From positions 1 through 39,147 of the forward strand of contig JABVXV010000458.1 in NCBI GenBank assembly GCA_013365325.1: DNA of 39,147 bases. The letters are read 5' to 3'. The notes below the pieces were generated by a model that was not told the DNA's origin, did no database searches, and was given only the letters and a program-made list of their open reading frames with translations. This DNA comes from Dipetalonema caudispina (lineage: Eukaryota; Nematoda; Chromadorea; Rhabditida; Onchocercidae). Positions 15,301 through 24,612 of this stretch are shown one piece after another. Position 1 is the stretch's first letter. Every line of letters begins with the position of its first letter. Made by a program: the position numbers and the translations under genes.

Positions 15301-16084
15301 AAGGAAAATGAGATGAGATGTATAAATAAAGAATTTATTTAATTTCAATTCTTTCTTGCACAATATTTTTACCTTATCGTATCAGTAAATAATTACACGA
15401 AAGAAATGAAATTGATAAATTGGTAAATAATAATTTTTTTCTTCCGTTTAAAAAATTAAAAAATTTGTTATTAATATTTCCATTAGAAAATGAGAAGCGA
15501 AAAAAAAAAACTTTAAAAAATGTTAATTACACTTAATATAGCACATATTATTGTTTATTATTAAATTCTAACAACAATAATTTAATATTCTTTTCTTTCT
15601 TATCTTTTTATTTGTTTTGTTTTTGGTTTTTTTTTTTATTTTTGGTTTATAAATGTTTAATTTTAGAATTTATTTATGATTATATCATTTATGCATTGCT
15701 TGGATTTTATTTTCTTTTATCATCAAAAACTGCATGCTTCTATCTTTTTGTCTATTCTATTTTTCTCCTAATATATAATATAATACCATTGAATAGCTTA
15801 AATAATTCATATGTAATAATCAAAGTACTTAATTCCTTTTAGTGTGTCGTAACTTTTGAAGTTTTTTTTTTTATTGAAAATTTGAAAATCTTTTAAAATT
15901 AAATATGATAAGTATATTTCTTTTCTTTTCTTTTAATTTTCCGTCTCTTATATAAAAAAAGAGATTTTTAATTTTTTCGTGAGTAATAGAATTTCGTTAT
16001 CACTCTAATTTGAAAAAATTATCAGTAGCAGAATATATAATTAGATAGATAGATGGAAAGATAAATAAATAGATGGTTAGATAA

Positions 16085-16168
<84 letters not shown>

Positions 16169-16724
16169 GTTATTATCATTATTATTACCATTATTATTAT
16201 TACTATTATTATTATTACCACTACCTATTACTATCATATGCATACCTAGAAAACATTACTACCAGATGTGTATTGTTTTGGTTTTTATAAATAATTATGA
16301 TAGCTACGAATATCATTGAAACAGTATGAAACATTTTGAAATAAATCAAATCTAAATGATATTTACGCACGATTTAACTTGAAATTTTTTAATTACCTTT
16401 AACAATTGAGAAGGTTTTATAAAATTCTTAATTTCTTAATCTTATTACATTTAGAAGTATACATTTGTTCTAAAAAGTGATGGATATGAGTTTAACAGAA
16501 AATATTTTTCGAAATTTTTGAAATAAATTTAGGATAATTTTCAGAATTCAATATGCAGTTCTACTGACATTTTGGAACGACGAAATCTTCCACTCTTAGC
16601 GAAAACTGTCTTAGCTCTCAATAAATTTAGCTTACCGAATGTCAATTCACGAACAACAACGACAACAACAATAATTACTACTACTCCAACAACAACAACA
16701 ACAACAACAACAACAGCACATTGA
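387..16724 (+). CDS. LRCH: LRCH-family protein: leucine-rich repeats plus C-terminal calponin-homology domain (5' end missing)
   Basis: Exons read from splice sites and phase: 387-531, 1452-1581, 2186-2291, 4222-4370, 5108-5235, 5643-5766, 6545-6754, 9201-9435, 9555-9986, 10348-10484, 10744-10930, 11166-11329, 11685-11831, 12300-12377, 16545-16724. Every junction keeps one frame, giving 849 residues after the split first codon. The first four exons encode about six leucine-rich repeats (LSDNRFVHLP, LDLSGNQLMNIP, LNVRDNQLTHLP, LDISQNKLSELP), closed by the LRCH-type cap NPLIAPPAKLC and GREHAFKWLR. Next come a basic linker with GGSDSGYAST, nine glutamines near 6611-6637 and a long Ser/Thr/Asn-rich region. 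The last three exons form the CH domain: LADGVKLCKFANQIRLRAV, KCRRNVDSFLAACRRIGVPE and ICSSTDILERRNLPLLAKTV. Family members are cytoplasmic or membrane-associated scaffolds linked to actin and to DOCK/Cdc42 signalling (family knowledge). The N-terminal repeats and promoter lie left of the window. The family call is firm; exact junctions of the poorly conserved middle exons are less so. Confidence 0.9.
2292..4221 (+). other. LRCH: LRCH intron (1.9 kb), no gene seen
   Basis: AT-rich sequence with homopolymer runs. A segment near 2963-3050 is repeated imperfectly at about 3066-3135; both copies carry GAAATAATTAT, a long T run and CATATTTTTTGA. No coding exon was supported on either strand. Confidence 0.6.
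7370..7985 (+). repeat. Highly diverged tandem repeat inside an LRCH intron
   Basis: Roughly eight to ten units of about 55-65 bases. Each tends to hold a CTGTAGCTAATAATG-like block, then GTAGAAATATTTTCA, then GAATTTAATTC followed by a run of A (for example around 7470, 7560, 7605, 7745 and 7785). Units vary in length and identity, so this is an old array. It lies in the 2.45 kb intron between exons 6545-6754 and 9201-9435; nothing else was found in that intron. Confidence 0.7.
11330..11399 (+). other. LRCH: Possible alternative 3' end of LRCH lacking the CH domain
   Basis: If the intron after exon 11166-11329 is not removed, the frame continues only Val-Asn and then meets TAA at 11336-11338. 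Two AATAAA hexamers follow at 11363-11368 and 11394-11399, so a short transcript could end here. The donor that must be used to reach the CH exons, CCG|GTTAAT, is weak. A second phase-0 donor of GC-AG type, AAG|GCAAGC, lies 30 bases upstream at 11299|11300. Some vertebrate LRCH isoforms lack the CH domain (from memory). Confidence 0.45.
12632..12730. repeat. Mixed ATT/GTT trinucleotide tract
   Basis: Imperfect ATT and GTT repeats near the start of the 4.17 kb final LRCH intron (12378-16544). The tract is open in one frame only because GTT/ATT codons encode Val/Ile; it is not taken as coding. Confidence 0.85.
13944..14817 (+). promoter_or_regulatory. Cluster of GCATG / TGCATG motifs in the last LRCH intron
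   Basis: On the LRCH sense strand GCATG occurs at 13944, 13954, 14443, 14455, 14463, 14471 and 14812, three of them as TGCATG. In animals (U)GCAUG is the binding site of Rbfox-type splicing factors (FOX-1/ASD-1 in nematodes). The cluster flanks the candidate alternative exon at 14589. Four of the motifs sit in a short palindromic block, so a simple-sequence origin is also possible. Confidence 0.35.
14589..14699 (+). other. LRCH: Candidate alternative last exon of LRCH encoding a membrane-spanning tail
   Basis: A GTTTTCAG acceptor at 14581-14588 is followed by a phase-0 open frame of 36 codons ending in TGA (14697-14699). Joined to the exon ending at 12377 it gives ...RRIGVPE then VLFERRGQFEFSDRM, followed by a hydrophobic run (LTVFVAYIFFALIY) long enough to span a membrane. 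This would replace the last CH helices. Vertebrate LRCH4 is a single-pass membrane protein (family knowledge), which makes such a form conceivable. The conserved CH ending lies at 16545-16724, so this exon would be an alternative, or may be chance. Confidence 0.25.
14839..14844 (-). terminator. Poly(A) signal AATAAA of the nested 70-aa gene
   Basis: TTTATT on the + strand reads AATAAA on the minus strand, 24 bases downstream of the stop codon; a short 3' UTR is usual in compact nematode genes. Confidence 0.55.
14868..15169 (-). CDS. Two-exon gene for a 70-residue single-pass membrane protein, nested in an LRCH intron
   Basis: Exon 1 is 15169-15087 (ATG at 15169) and exon 2 is 14997-14868 (TAA at 14868-14870). 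An 89-base intron separates them, with donor GAG|GTAAAT and acceptor TTTCTTTAG|A. The split codon is AG+A (Arg28) and the frame is kept. The N-terminal half is polar (residues 11-27: NDTIENDPYFRHISKAL). A hydrophobic segment at about residues 31-54 (LPEIVINLAVLLMISLCGI) is followed by a short polar tail ending in HSNGIKL. A stop codon lies two codons upstream of the ATG, and CGTTAG ends 8 bases before the ATG, a possible trans-splice acceptor. AATAAA occurs on this strand at 14844-14839, 24 bases past the stop. Size and topology resemble small mitochondrial or ER membrane proteins, but I do not recognise the family. Confidence 0.68.
16085..16218. repeat. (ATT)n microsatellite
   Basis: Perfect ATT to about 16168, then interrupted by GTT, ATC and ACC variants. 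It lies in the final LRCH intron. The long poly-Ile and poly-Asn frames on its minus strand are artefacts of the repeat. Confidence 0.95.
16545..16724 (+). other. LRCH: Terminal LRCH exon: last CH-domain helices and polythreonine tail
   Basis: It follows a TTTTCAG acceptor and starts in phase 0, matching the phase-0 donor at 12377|12378. The first 27 residues contain ICSSTDILERRNLPLLAKTV, the expected end of an LRCH CH domain (C-x-x-x-D-I-L, then a helix ending in TV-x-AL). The next 32 residues are mostly threonine, encoded by an (ACA)n microsatellite (about 16650-16718), then Ala-His and a TGA at 16722. The protein therefore ends in a tract that replication slippage can change in length. Confidence 0.88.
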
Positions 16725-18476
16725 TTCAACCTCATATTGAAATTAATGCTTGAATTTTTTGATTTAAATTTAGCAAGTTTGGTTTAATGTTACTAGGAAT
16801 CAGAGTTGTTGATTTTAAAAAATCATTTTGGTTAATATTTGTCTGTTTATTTTTAAATTTATCTAAACTGTTAATTATTAAACTTGTTTGCTTAATTATG
16901 TATGATACTATTAATTGAAACATAGAAATTATTACATTTTATTTCGCCTTCCCAAGTTATTCCTTTTTAATCCTTGGGCTTTAAAATGAATTGTTAAATG
17001 GAAATTTTTAATAATTATATTTTTAAAATGGGTGCTAAATGCTTTCGAATTAAAAAGAATGTTTAAAAAATTTCAAAATATCAAGAATAGTTAAGATATT
17101 AGTTCTATGAGTTTAAATTATTAATTGAAATCTCTTGCTAATTTCAGTTCATCAATTAAATTTTTCGTTTTGAGGATAGAATCTATTAAAATCACTGCCA
17201 ATTTTTGCAAAATATTAAATTAAAAATGATCATAATTATTTTGAGTCGATAGTCGAAAGAGTACTTTAAATTACAAAATTATCTGTTTTCTAATTTCCGT
17301 TAGCTTTAATGCTGTTAATGTTCAAGAAATGGTTTTGTTGTACACGTATTACGTCATACACGTGTACGTTTGCGTTGCATTAAATATGCCTTATATGAAT
17401 AATACGCTCATTTGCATTCATTTCTTTGTTATTTATTTCGTTTTTCCTCTTTTTTTTGGATGAATCAAAATTTAATTTTCTGATCAAATACGTTATTTTA
17501 TTCGATATTATTTATGATATTGTTTTTGTGTAAAATGACTAATTTAATTACATTTAGTAGTCATTTATCATTTGTTACCGTAAATTTCATATTTTCTATT
17601 CAAATTAAAAAAGCAAATAATGTGAAATTACCTTCCGTTATTTACGAATAATTTATACTATCAAACGTTGATTTATGTAACATTTCACTAATAAAAATTT
17701 ATTCAACGAATATTCATATTTTAAGATTGTTTTTATTTAATATTTATGAGAAATTTTACAATTTTTTCATGTTATATTTCTATTATATCGGTACTTTCTT
17801 TTCCCTTTTTTTTTTCTCTGTTAATTAAATAAAGCGAAAATTTTTGAAATTCATTGTGCTACTGCTTTATAGTAGCACTGAAGGGTTAAGGCAAAAAAGA
17901 ATGTATTCTCTTCGAACAGAAAATTGAAATAAATTAAGAAATATTTTTTCACTTTTTTTTAAAGCCAAAATAAGAAGGGAAAAGTTGGATAAAATTAAGT
18001 TTTACAACGCTTACTTTTTTAACCTTTAATAATTTTCAACTAAGCTAATTTGCTTCTTGCTAACTCCTCTCATTATGGCAATCAATTATTTTTGTGTAGG
18101 AGAAAGCTGCCAATTAATAATATTAATAATAGTTAAGCATGAATTCAATTCAATCCTTTTGAGCATTAATTTATCAAATAATGCGATCGTATCATCCATA
18201 TTTGTATTCCATGGTATAATATGAAATTCATAGTAGAAAATACGTTTCCAATTTATATGTAACATAAAATGCAACAGAATTTTTATTGAATTAAAATTTT
18301 GAAAAAAAAAAATGAACGGAAACAACTCTATACCGGAATTAAAATGTCGATTTAAATTGTAATTTCAAAATCTACACTTACTTCTTTAACTTATATATAA
18401 CAGAAGTCTTGTTAAATCAAAGAAAACAACTTAATATCAAATTTTAAAATTATAATTGTATGTTAATACGAAGTGT

Positions 18477-18623
18477 AAAGCGAAATTTACATTAAACCAT
18501 AAATTAAAAAAAAAAAGAGGAAATTTCATAATAAAATTAAAACATTAGCTAAAGCGAAATTTACATTAAACCATAAATTAAAAAAAAAAGAGGAAATTTC
18601 ATAATAAAATTAAAACATTAGCT
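18477..18623. repeat. Recent tandem duplication of a 73-74 bp unit
   Basis: The unit from AAAGCGAAATTTACATTAAA to ACATTAGCT occurs twice in direct contact (18477-18550 and 18551-18623). The copies are identical except for one base in an internal A run (11 versus 10). Such identity in rapidly drifting intergenic DNA points to a young duplication. Confidence 0.95.
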
Positions 18624-18702
18624 TAGCAAATATAATTTTAAAATTTGCTATCAACAACTGATGAAATTTGAACATATGATTAAATTTATTAAATACCATG
18701 AA

Positions 18703-18708
18703 TTTATT
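18703..18708 (-). terminator. Poly(A) signal of the zinc transporter gene
   Basis: AATAAA on the minus strand about 32 bases beyond the TAA at 18740; a second AATAAA lies at 18690-18685. This implies a short 3' UTR. Confidence 0.55.
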
Positions 18709-18739
18709 CAATAGCAAATAGCACAAAAATTGCTTTTAA

Positions 18740-21700
18740 TTATAAAGCTGGTGGTATACAACGATCACAATCGTGTTTTTCTGGATTATAACCTTCAATT
18801 TGTATCGTACTTTCCAGCACATTATATTGATCACGTAACATTTGCGTTGTTTGTTTTAAAATCCATTGGGCATTTGCGCTTGGTGTAATTTCCAAATGTA
18901 CGCTTATTGCTATCTTATCAAGTGTTAATGACCATATTCGTAAATTATGCACTTTTTCAACACCGTTAATACGTTCCAATGAATCGAATACGGTACGAAA
19001 ATTAATAGTTGACGGTGAACCTGAAATGATAATTAATTTTTCAAAAAAATTTTTCAAGATATTTTGGTAAAAATAATCACGATAAATTTATAAGATGACA
19101 ATGTGAAATTAAAATTTTTGTTACCTGCAATAATCATTACTTTTTTTGAATAATAGTAAGCAATTGTGAAAAAATTCAATAAAAATAATCATGATAAATT
19201 TAAAAAATAAAATGTTAATTTGGAAGATTTTTATTTCAATTTTACAAGCTATTATTTGCAGATAATTTATTAAACATTTTCTTTTTTTTATTGTTATCAG
19301 AAATATATAAATGCTTATTGTTGATAACCTAAATAGGAAAAAATGACAAAGGAAAATTTTGAATAAGGGTGAAATTCGATGAAATTTAAAAGTCGATATT
19401 ATCAGATTTGTGGACTTTTAAATAACTTCAATAAGTCAACAATTGTATGAATATATACAACATATGAAACAATACAGAGTAATTCTTTTTTTTCTGCCAT
19501 AATTTTAACTGAAAAAATGTTCACTTCCTATTGCAAAAATATTTATTGTTTTTAATGAAAATTTTATTTCATATTTCGAAATTCGTTTTTCTAAAATTTT
19601 ATAGTATTTAAATTCTATGCATTATGGAGGAGTTTTTTTTTTTTCTTTTTTTCTCATTCTTTTTCCATGCTGATAATAATAAATAACAGCTAAAAATGAA
19701 GTTTTATTTCAGAATTTAAACTTTCAAAAATAATTTTAAAAAGTAAACAAATAATGTAAAGCAATGTTTGAGAGAATATAAATTACTAATTAACCTTCAA
19801 GTAGAACAAACATCGCATCTCGAATAATGTAAATTGTCGTACAAAGGACGATGATTGAAAAAATTAAGGTGCAGATAGGATCTGCTATAGACCATGATTC
19901 CTAAAAAATTAAAAGTTTTCAAAATTTCACTGAAATCAAATTTTAATTTTAAAATAAAAATTTTTTATTTGATATATTCGCAACAAAAAGAATACTTCGT
20001 AATTTTCCTTAAAAAAATTGTGTTAAATTTTGTTGAAATTTTTTTCTTAATAATCATTACATTTTAAAACAACAAAAAAAAAAAATTGAAAGAAGTTTTT
20101 GCTTATTTTGTATTTTCCTCTGTTTAATAACAAATTTTATTGCACAGTCATTTTACTTGATAGTTTCATTGAATTTCACTTAATTTAAATATCTTCAAAC
20201 CTAAGCTTTACTTACATTATCATTCCAAATATTTTGTAATAAATTTCCGATAATATAAATCATCCCATCTAATTTACTAATTTCATTTATTTTCAATTAA
20301 TTTTAAAAGTTCATGTTTAAACTTTACTTACATTGAAAAAAATAAGTACTGCAGCAATAAGCACTCCAATACTTTGTAATAAATCCCCGATAACATGAAT
20401 CATCGCTGCCCGTACGTTAATATTAGCAGTATTACCCGAATTTGTAGAGTGCGACAAATGCGCATGACCATTATGGGAATGTGTATGTCCACCAAAATAA
20501 AGTAATATTGCCATGCTAAAATTTTATTAATTTTTATAGAAAAAATTAATTACCCTTTCTTCAAGAAGAATATCTATTTGCATTTCTATTAATTTATCCA
20601 AAATAGGCAATATTCTAAATGGAAATCAACAAGTTAATGATTCATTTTTAAATATTATATGCCATTATTACTTTTTTCTGTGTTTGTTAAAAGTCTAAAT
20701 TTATTTCTTCATTTATTAATTAGTTAAAATTTACTATTTTTCATGTTAGCTATAATTTTGTCTTTCTTCTGATCATAAAATATAAGTATTAAAAATCCAA
20801 ATATTGCTGATAAGTTTATTTCATTATTATTAAATTTAAAGACTAAAAATTAATTCTTTAGCAAAACTTCATCCATTTCCACATCTCATCAAAATTCATA
20901 TTAAATCTAAAATTATTTATAAAGCTGAAAAAGAATGATTGCTTTGATCAATAAATTTTACATGAAATTAACGAAAACACCCAATGCTGCGGTAATTGCC
21001 ATAATAGAAGCATCAATATGATATGAATCACTTGTAATTCGATCGATGGCCATATAAACCAATATTCCGGTTATGATCCATATCATAAAAACGGAAATAA
21101 AAGCACCCATTACTTCTGAATCATTTAATTCTTTAATTTAACTTTTAGATCATAGTTTAAAATATTATTATTTATAATAAAAAGTAGAGATGTGCTGTAA
21201 TTTTTACTTATTTTCTTCTTTTCTTTTTTGTTTCTTTGTCAAACTTTTCTGAAATTCAAAACGGAAATATTTTAACTATAAGAGTTTATTAGCCTGTTTT
21301 TTATTTTCCTTTTTTTTTTCTTGGAAATTTCGTGAAAAAATTTATGTAATCATAGGAACTGTTATTTTAAATAACTTATGAGTTTAATGATATTAATTAA
21401 TATAGTATGGTTATGTAAAAAAAAAATTAGAATTAATTTAATCAAAATCAAAATTAAATTGAGTATCAGACTTATTTACATATTAACATTTGTTTATATT
21501 ATCTAAGTTATATTATTTCTCGTGAAAAAATTTAATTACCAGCACGGTGCCAACCAAAACTCATTCGTTGTGATGCGGGTCTTTTGGACATATACAAAGC
21601 AAATAATGATACTAACATGCCGGCAAAATCAGTTAACTGAAATTTTTTGTTTTTTTTTTTTAATTTTAAATTACATTTTTATAATGTAATTTTAATTAAA

Positions 21701-22392
21701 ACAAATCAAATTTTTTATGTAAATTACCGATGAGATCCGAAATTTTCATATTATAAAAGCGTAAATATTATGTATAAGTTCAGTTGTAAAAGAAAAAAAC
21801 ATTTTAAAAGGTTTTAATTTTGAAAAAAAAAAAAAAACATGGAACGATTGTAAGATTGTACCAAATGCGCTGCATCGGTAATAATTGCAAGTGATTGGGC
21901 CAAATAACCGCCGATAATTTCAGAAATAATGAAAATTAAACAAATGATAGCAGATGTCCAAAGGATTCGAATGGCTCGTCGATCGGTAGTTGGTTGTTCA
22001 ACTTGTTCACTGTGACAATGAAATTCTTCGACCAGATTTGTAGTTGACCCATAGTTTGGAATTTTGTAACTAAATTAAAAAAGAAAAATAAGAATTAAAT
22101 TTACTTCAGTCAATAAATGTTGCTTATCAAAGATACTAAATAATTATAAAGTAAAAAATTCCTTATTATTGTTATGATTATTGCCATTATTATTATTACT
22201 ATTATTATTATCGTTATTATTACTATTATTATCAATTTTACTATTATTATCAATGCTATTATTCAGATTTTTAAATTGGTATGTTAGAATTAATTTACGG
22301 TATTTCTAGCAAAAAAGGAGATAAAAAAAATTAATGTGAGCAATTTAAATATTTTACCTATTTTCCATTAGGTTTGAATTTGCATCACTCAT
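18740..22392 (-). CDS. Zinc transporter of the cation diffusion facilitator (SLC30, ZnT2/3/4/8 / CDF-2-like) family
   Basis: Seven exons on the minus strand: 22392-22358, 22069-21862, 21636-21540, 21115-20962, 20515-20332, 19900-19795, 19020-18740. All phases agree, giving 354 residues, full length for the family. The N-terminus has the His-Cys-His motif (FHCHSE, residues 28-33) seen in ZnT2/3/8. TM2 carries H80 and D84 (DAAHLLTD), and TM5 carries H205 and D209 (HVIGD), together the tetrahedral Zn2+ site. Other hallmarks are SFGWHRAEV (109-115), a six-histidine loop between TM4 and TM5 (H175, 177, 179, 182, 184, 187), ADPICT after TM5, and a cytosolic domain with VHNLRIWSLT and a terminal DCDRC. 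Such proteins act as dimers that exchange Zn2+ for H+, moving zinc from cytosol into vesicles or out of the cell. Nematode relatives CDF-2 and TTM-1 work in the intestine (family knowledge). Start chosen: first ATG after a likely spliced-leader acceptor. Confidence 0.95.
20216..20273 (-). pseudogene. Decayed duplicate of the zinc-transporter TM5 exon
   Basis: It lies in the intron just downstream of functional exon 20515-20332. The minus strand encodes GMIYIIGNLLQNIW then a GTAAGT donor, matching the functional AMIHVIGDLLQSIG and its GTAAGT donor. The flanking intron bases (CTTTACTTACATT on the + strand) are shared too. About 30 bases are missing before the donor. The two metal-binding residues have changed (His to Tyr, Asp to Asn). 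An ATTAG acceptor could sit at its 5' edge, but inclusion of 58 bases would shift the frame, so it is read as an exon fossil. Confidence 0.7.
22166..22265. repeat. Interrupted ATT/ACT trinucleotide tract
   Basis: Imperfect ATT repeats with ACT, ATC and GTT variants in the first intron of the zinc transporter gene. Confidence 0.85.
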
Positions 22393-22404
22393 TTTATGAC
22401 AATA

Positions 22405-22422
22405 CTACGGAGAAAGGAAGAG
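22405..22422 (-). promoter_or_regulatory. Likely spliced-leader (trans-splice) acceptor of the zinc transporter
   Basis: On the minus strand a pyrimidine tract, CTCTTCCTTTCTCCGTAG, ends 12 bases before the ATG at 22392. An acceptor with no donor upstream, so close to the start codon, is the usual sign of SL trans-splicing in nematodes. Confidence 0.5.
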
Positions 22423-22424
22423 AT

Positions 22425-22549
22425 TGATAACCCTATAGCAAGAAGACATATATAATTAATTGTAAGCAACAAGGTAGCTTTCAGTTTGTTGAAGCGACCG
22501 GTAAAGTGTTATCAGTGATTGGGGGTATGGTGATAACGGCGTATGATAA
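22425..22549 (-). promoter_or_regulatory. Cluster of four TGATAA (GATA-factor) sites upstream of the zinc transporter
   Basis: TGATAA occurs on the + strand at 22425-22430, 22531-22536 and 22544-22549, and on the minus strand at 22514-22509. All lie within 160 bases of the start codon. At the base composition here, well under one such hexamer would be expected. TGATAA is the core site of intestinal GATA factors such as ELT-2 (family knowledge), which fits an intestinally expressed zinc gene. Confidence 0.5.
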
Positions 22550-23249
22550 GTGGAGTGCAGAATTATTTTGATTGTGTACTGATCTGCTGTAGTTCTCTAA
22601 ATGCTCAATTAGGAAAGTTATTGTTATCGAATGTATCGGAAAACTACACCTTTTCCGGAATTTTCAATTTTTTCTTCTTCACTGTAGTTTGCTTTAAAAT
22701 AATGATTCCTTTAAAAATACTGCATTTATTCGGTATCCGGTTAGTAACGAGTTATTACTAAAGGCATTGGAACAGTTATACTCAACATAAAGATTAGTAT
22801 TCTAGTAGAGAAGAATTAAGTATCAATAATGATTCAAGTACAATTTGAGGATACATGCAAAAGTTTCCGAGAAAAGAATCTAACTGTCTGAAAGCTCAAT
22901 TTTATTGTTTTCGGATTTTCTTCTTTTGTCTTATTTGTACTGTTTTTCTTTTTAGTTTTTTATCCCTTGCATTTGAGAAGTAATTAACTTCTAGCTGTTT
23001 CATTTTGAACTTAAAGCAGAAACTTTGAATTGCACCAATGAAGTTAATAACTACACAAATGATCAAATTTCAGCATTAAACAGTGCTTATTTAAGGAGAA
23101 AAAAAAAGGAGCCATATCAGTTTAAAAAAAAAAAAGTTCTTGAGATAAAAAAGATAATGCTTCCAAACAATTCGTAAAAAAAATCAATGCCTTTGATTCA
23201 TCCAATAAATTTTATTCTAAACTTTGACGATCATAGGTAACATTCAGAT
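22550..23249. other. Intergenic region upstream of the zinc transporter
   Basis: It contains a + strand ATG frame of 72 codons beginning at 22543, with a hydrophobic centre and no homology I recognise. No splice or poly(A) signal supports it, and it overlaps the GATA cluster. The rest is AT-rich with A runs near 23100-23140. Confidence 0.4.
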
Positions 23250-24612
23250 GCCTACTGCATAACTCAATTACTTATATACATTACATGAACTGAGTTACTA
23301 GTATATATCACGTAAACTGAATTACCGCTACTCATCACATGAACTAAATTACGAGTACGTATCACATAAGTTGAATTATAGGTACGCATCACATGAATGA
23401 AATTACCATCACGTATCACATGTACTGAATTACCGACCGTCAAACAGCTTAAATTACCACTATATATTACAGGAATTGAATTATCAGTAAACATCGTATG
23501 AACTAAATTAGCAGTACGTATCATATAACTTGAATTACCGGTACGCATCACACGAAGCGGATTGCCGGAATATATTATGCATATTAAATTACTAGTACGT
23601 ATTGTATGCCATGAATTATCGATACTTATCACGAGAATTGAATTATCACCAGCTTGTCCCACAGGAACTGAATTACCTAAGTTGCAGATATGCATTGCGC
23701 GAGTTGAATCACGAGTGCATAACACATGAAATAAATTGCCGATTTGCATAACATCAATTGAATTACTAGAAGGTATTATATAAACTAAATTACCGATACG
23801 TATCACATGAATTGTGTTACCAAAATGTATTCTATGAACTAAACCACTGGCGCGTATCGTATGAGCTGAATTCCTGGAGCGTACTACACGAACTGAATTA
23901 TCAGCAAGTATCAGATGAACAAAATTATCGATACGTGTTACATGAACTGAATTATGAGTACGTTCTATATAAAAAGAACTATAGACATTTATGTCTTGAA
24001 CTAAATTCACAGTACTCTCCATGTTAACTAAATTATCGATACGTATCTCATAAATTAAAATACCATTACGTAACATACGGAATAAACTACCGAAACATTC
24101 TATACGAGCTGAAATATTGGGATGTATCACGTGAAATGCATCAGCGAAAAGTATTGAATAGAATGGAGTATGAGCACATCTTACACGAAGTGAATTTTCA
24201 GCACCTCTTGTTTGAACAAAATTATGAGTATGCATTGTAGGAACTAAATTATCAGGACGTGTTACATTAAATAAATTACTAATACGCATCTGATTAATTG
24301 AATTGTTGGTAAGTATCATCTGAACTAAATTATCACTACGAAATGCATAAACTGAATTAACAGTACGTATCATATGAACTAAATTATCGATATTCATTAC
24401 AGGAACTAAATTGCCAGTACGTATTACATTAATTGAATTACTAATACATATCAAATAAAGTGAATTACCAATGGTATATATCAGATAAGCTGAAGTATCA
24501 GTAAGTATCTGATGAATTAAATTACCAGCACGTATCGTGTGAACTGGATTACCGGCACGTATCATATGAATTAAATTATTGATACGGTTTAAATGAATTG
24601 AATTGCCGGATT
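23250..24612. repeat. Diverged 27-bp minisatellite, about 50 copies
   Basis: On the + strand the unit resembles TACGTATCACATGAACTGAA followed by TTACCAG. Copies differ at many positions but keep a near-invariant ATT/AAT core and the 27-base spacing. Rare length changes are multiples of three (one unit with 12 extra bases, one with 3 extra, one with 3 fewer). There are no spacers between units, so this is not a CRISPR array. It fills nearly all of the 481-codon frame on the minus strand. Confidence 0.95.

Larger units (their letters stand above)
16725..18739. other. Intergenic region between convergent LRCH and zinc-transporter genes
   Basis: It holds the 3' UTR of LRCH (no close AATAAA; one at 17828-17833), an inverted repeat at 17340-17367, and the tandem duplication at 18477-18623. 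The minus-strand frames at 16732-16923 and 18086-18325 have no supporting signal. No gene was seen. Confidence 0.6.

Noticed and set aside
16000..16243. Poly-Ile and poly-Asn frames
   Set aside because: Produced only by the (ATT)n microsatellite.
22543..22761. 72-codon + strand frame divergent from the zinc transporter
   Set aside because: It overlaps the GATA cluster, has no splice or poly(A) signal and no recognisable similarity; probably chance in promoter DNA.
23812..24027. 71-codon + strand frame across the repeat as a gene
   Set aside because: It is the antisense shadow of the repeat and ends after eight units, whereas the minus frame stays open throughout.
23250..24612. CRISPR-like array of 27-base repeats
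   Set aside because: Units are contiguous with no spacers and diverge gradually; the genome is eukaryotic.
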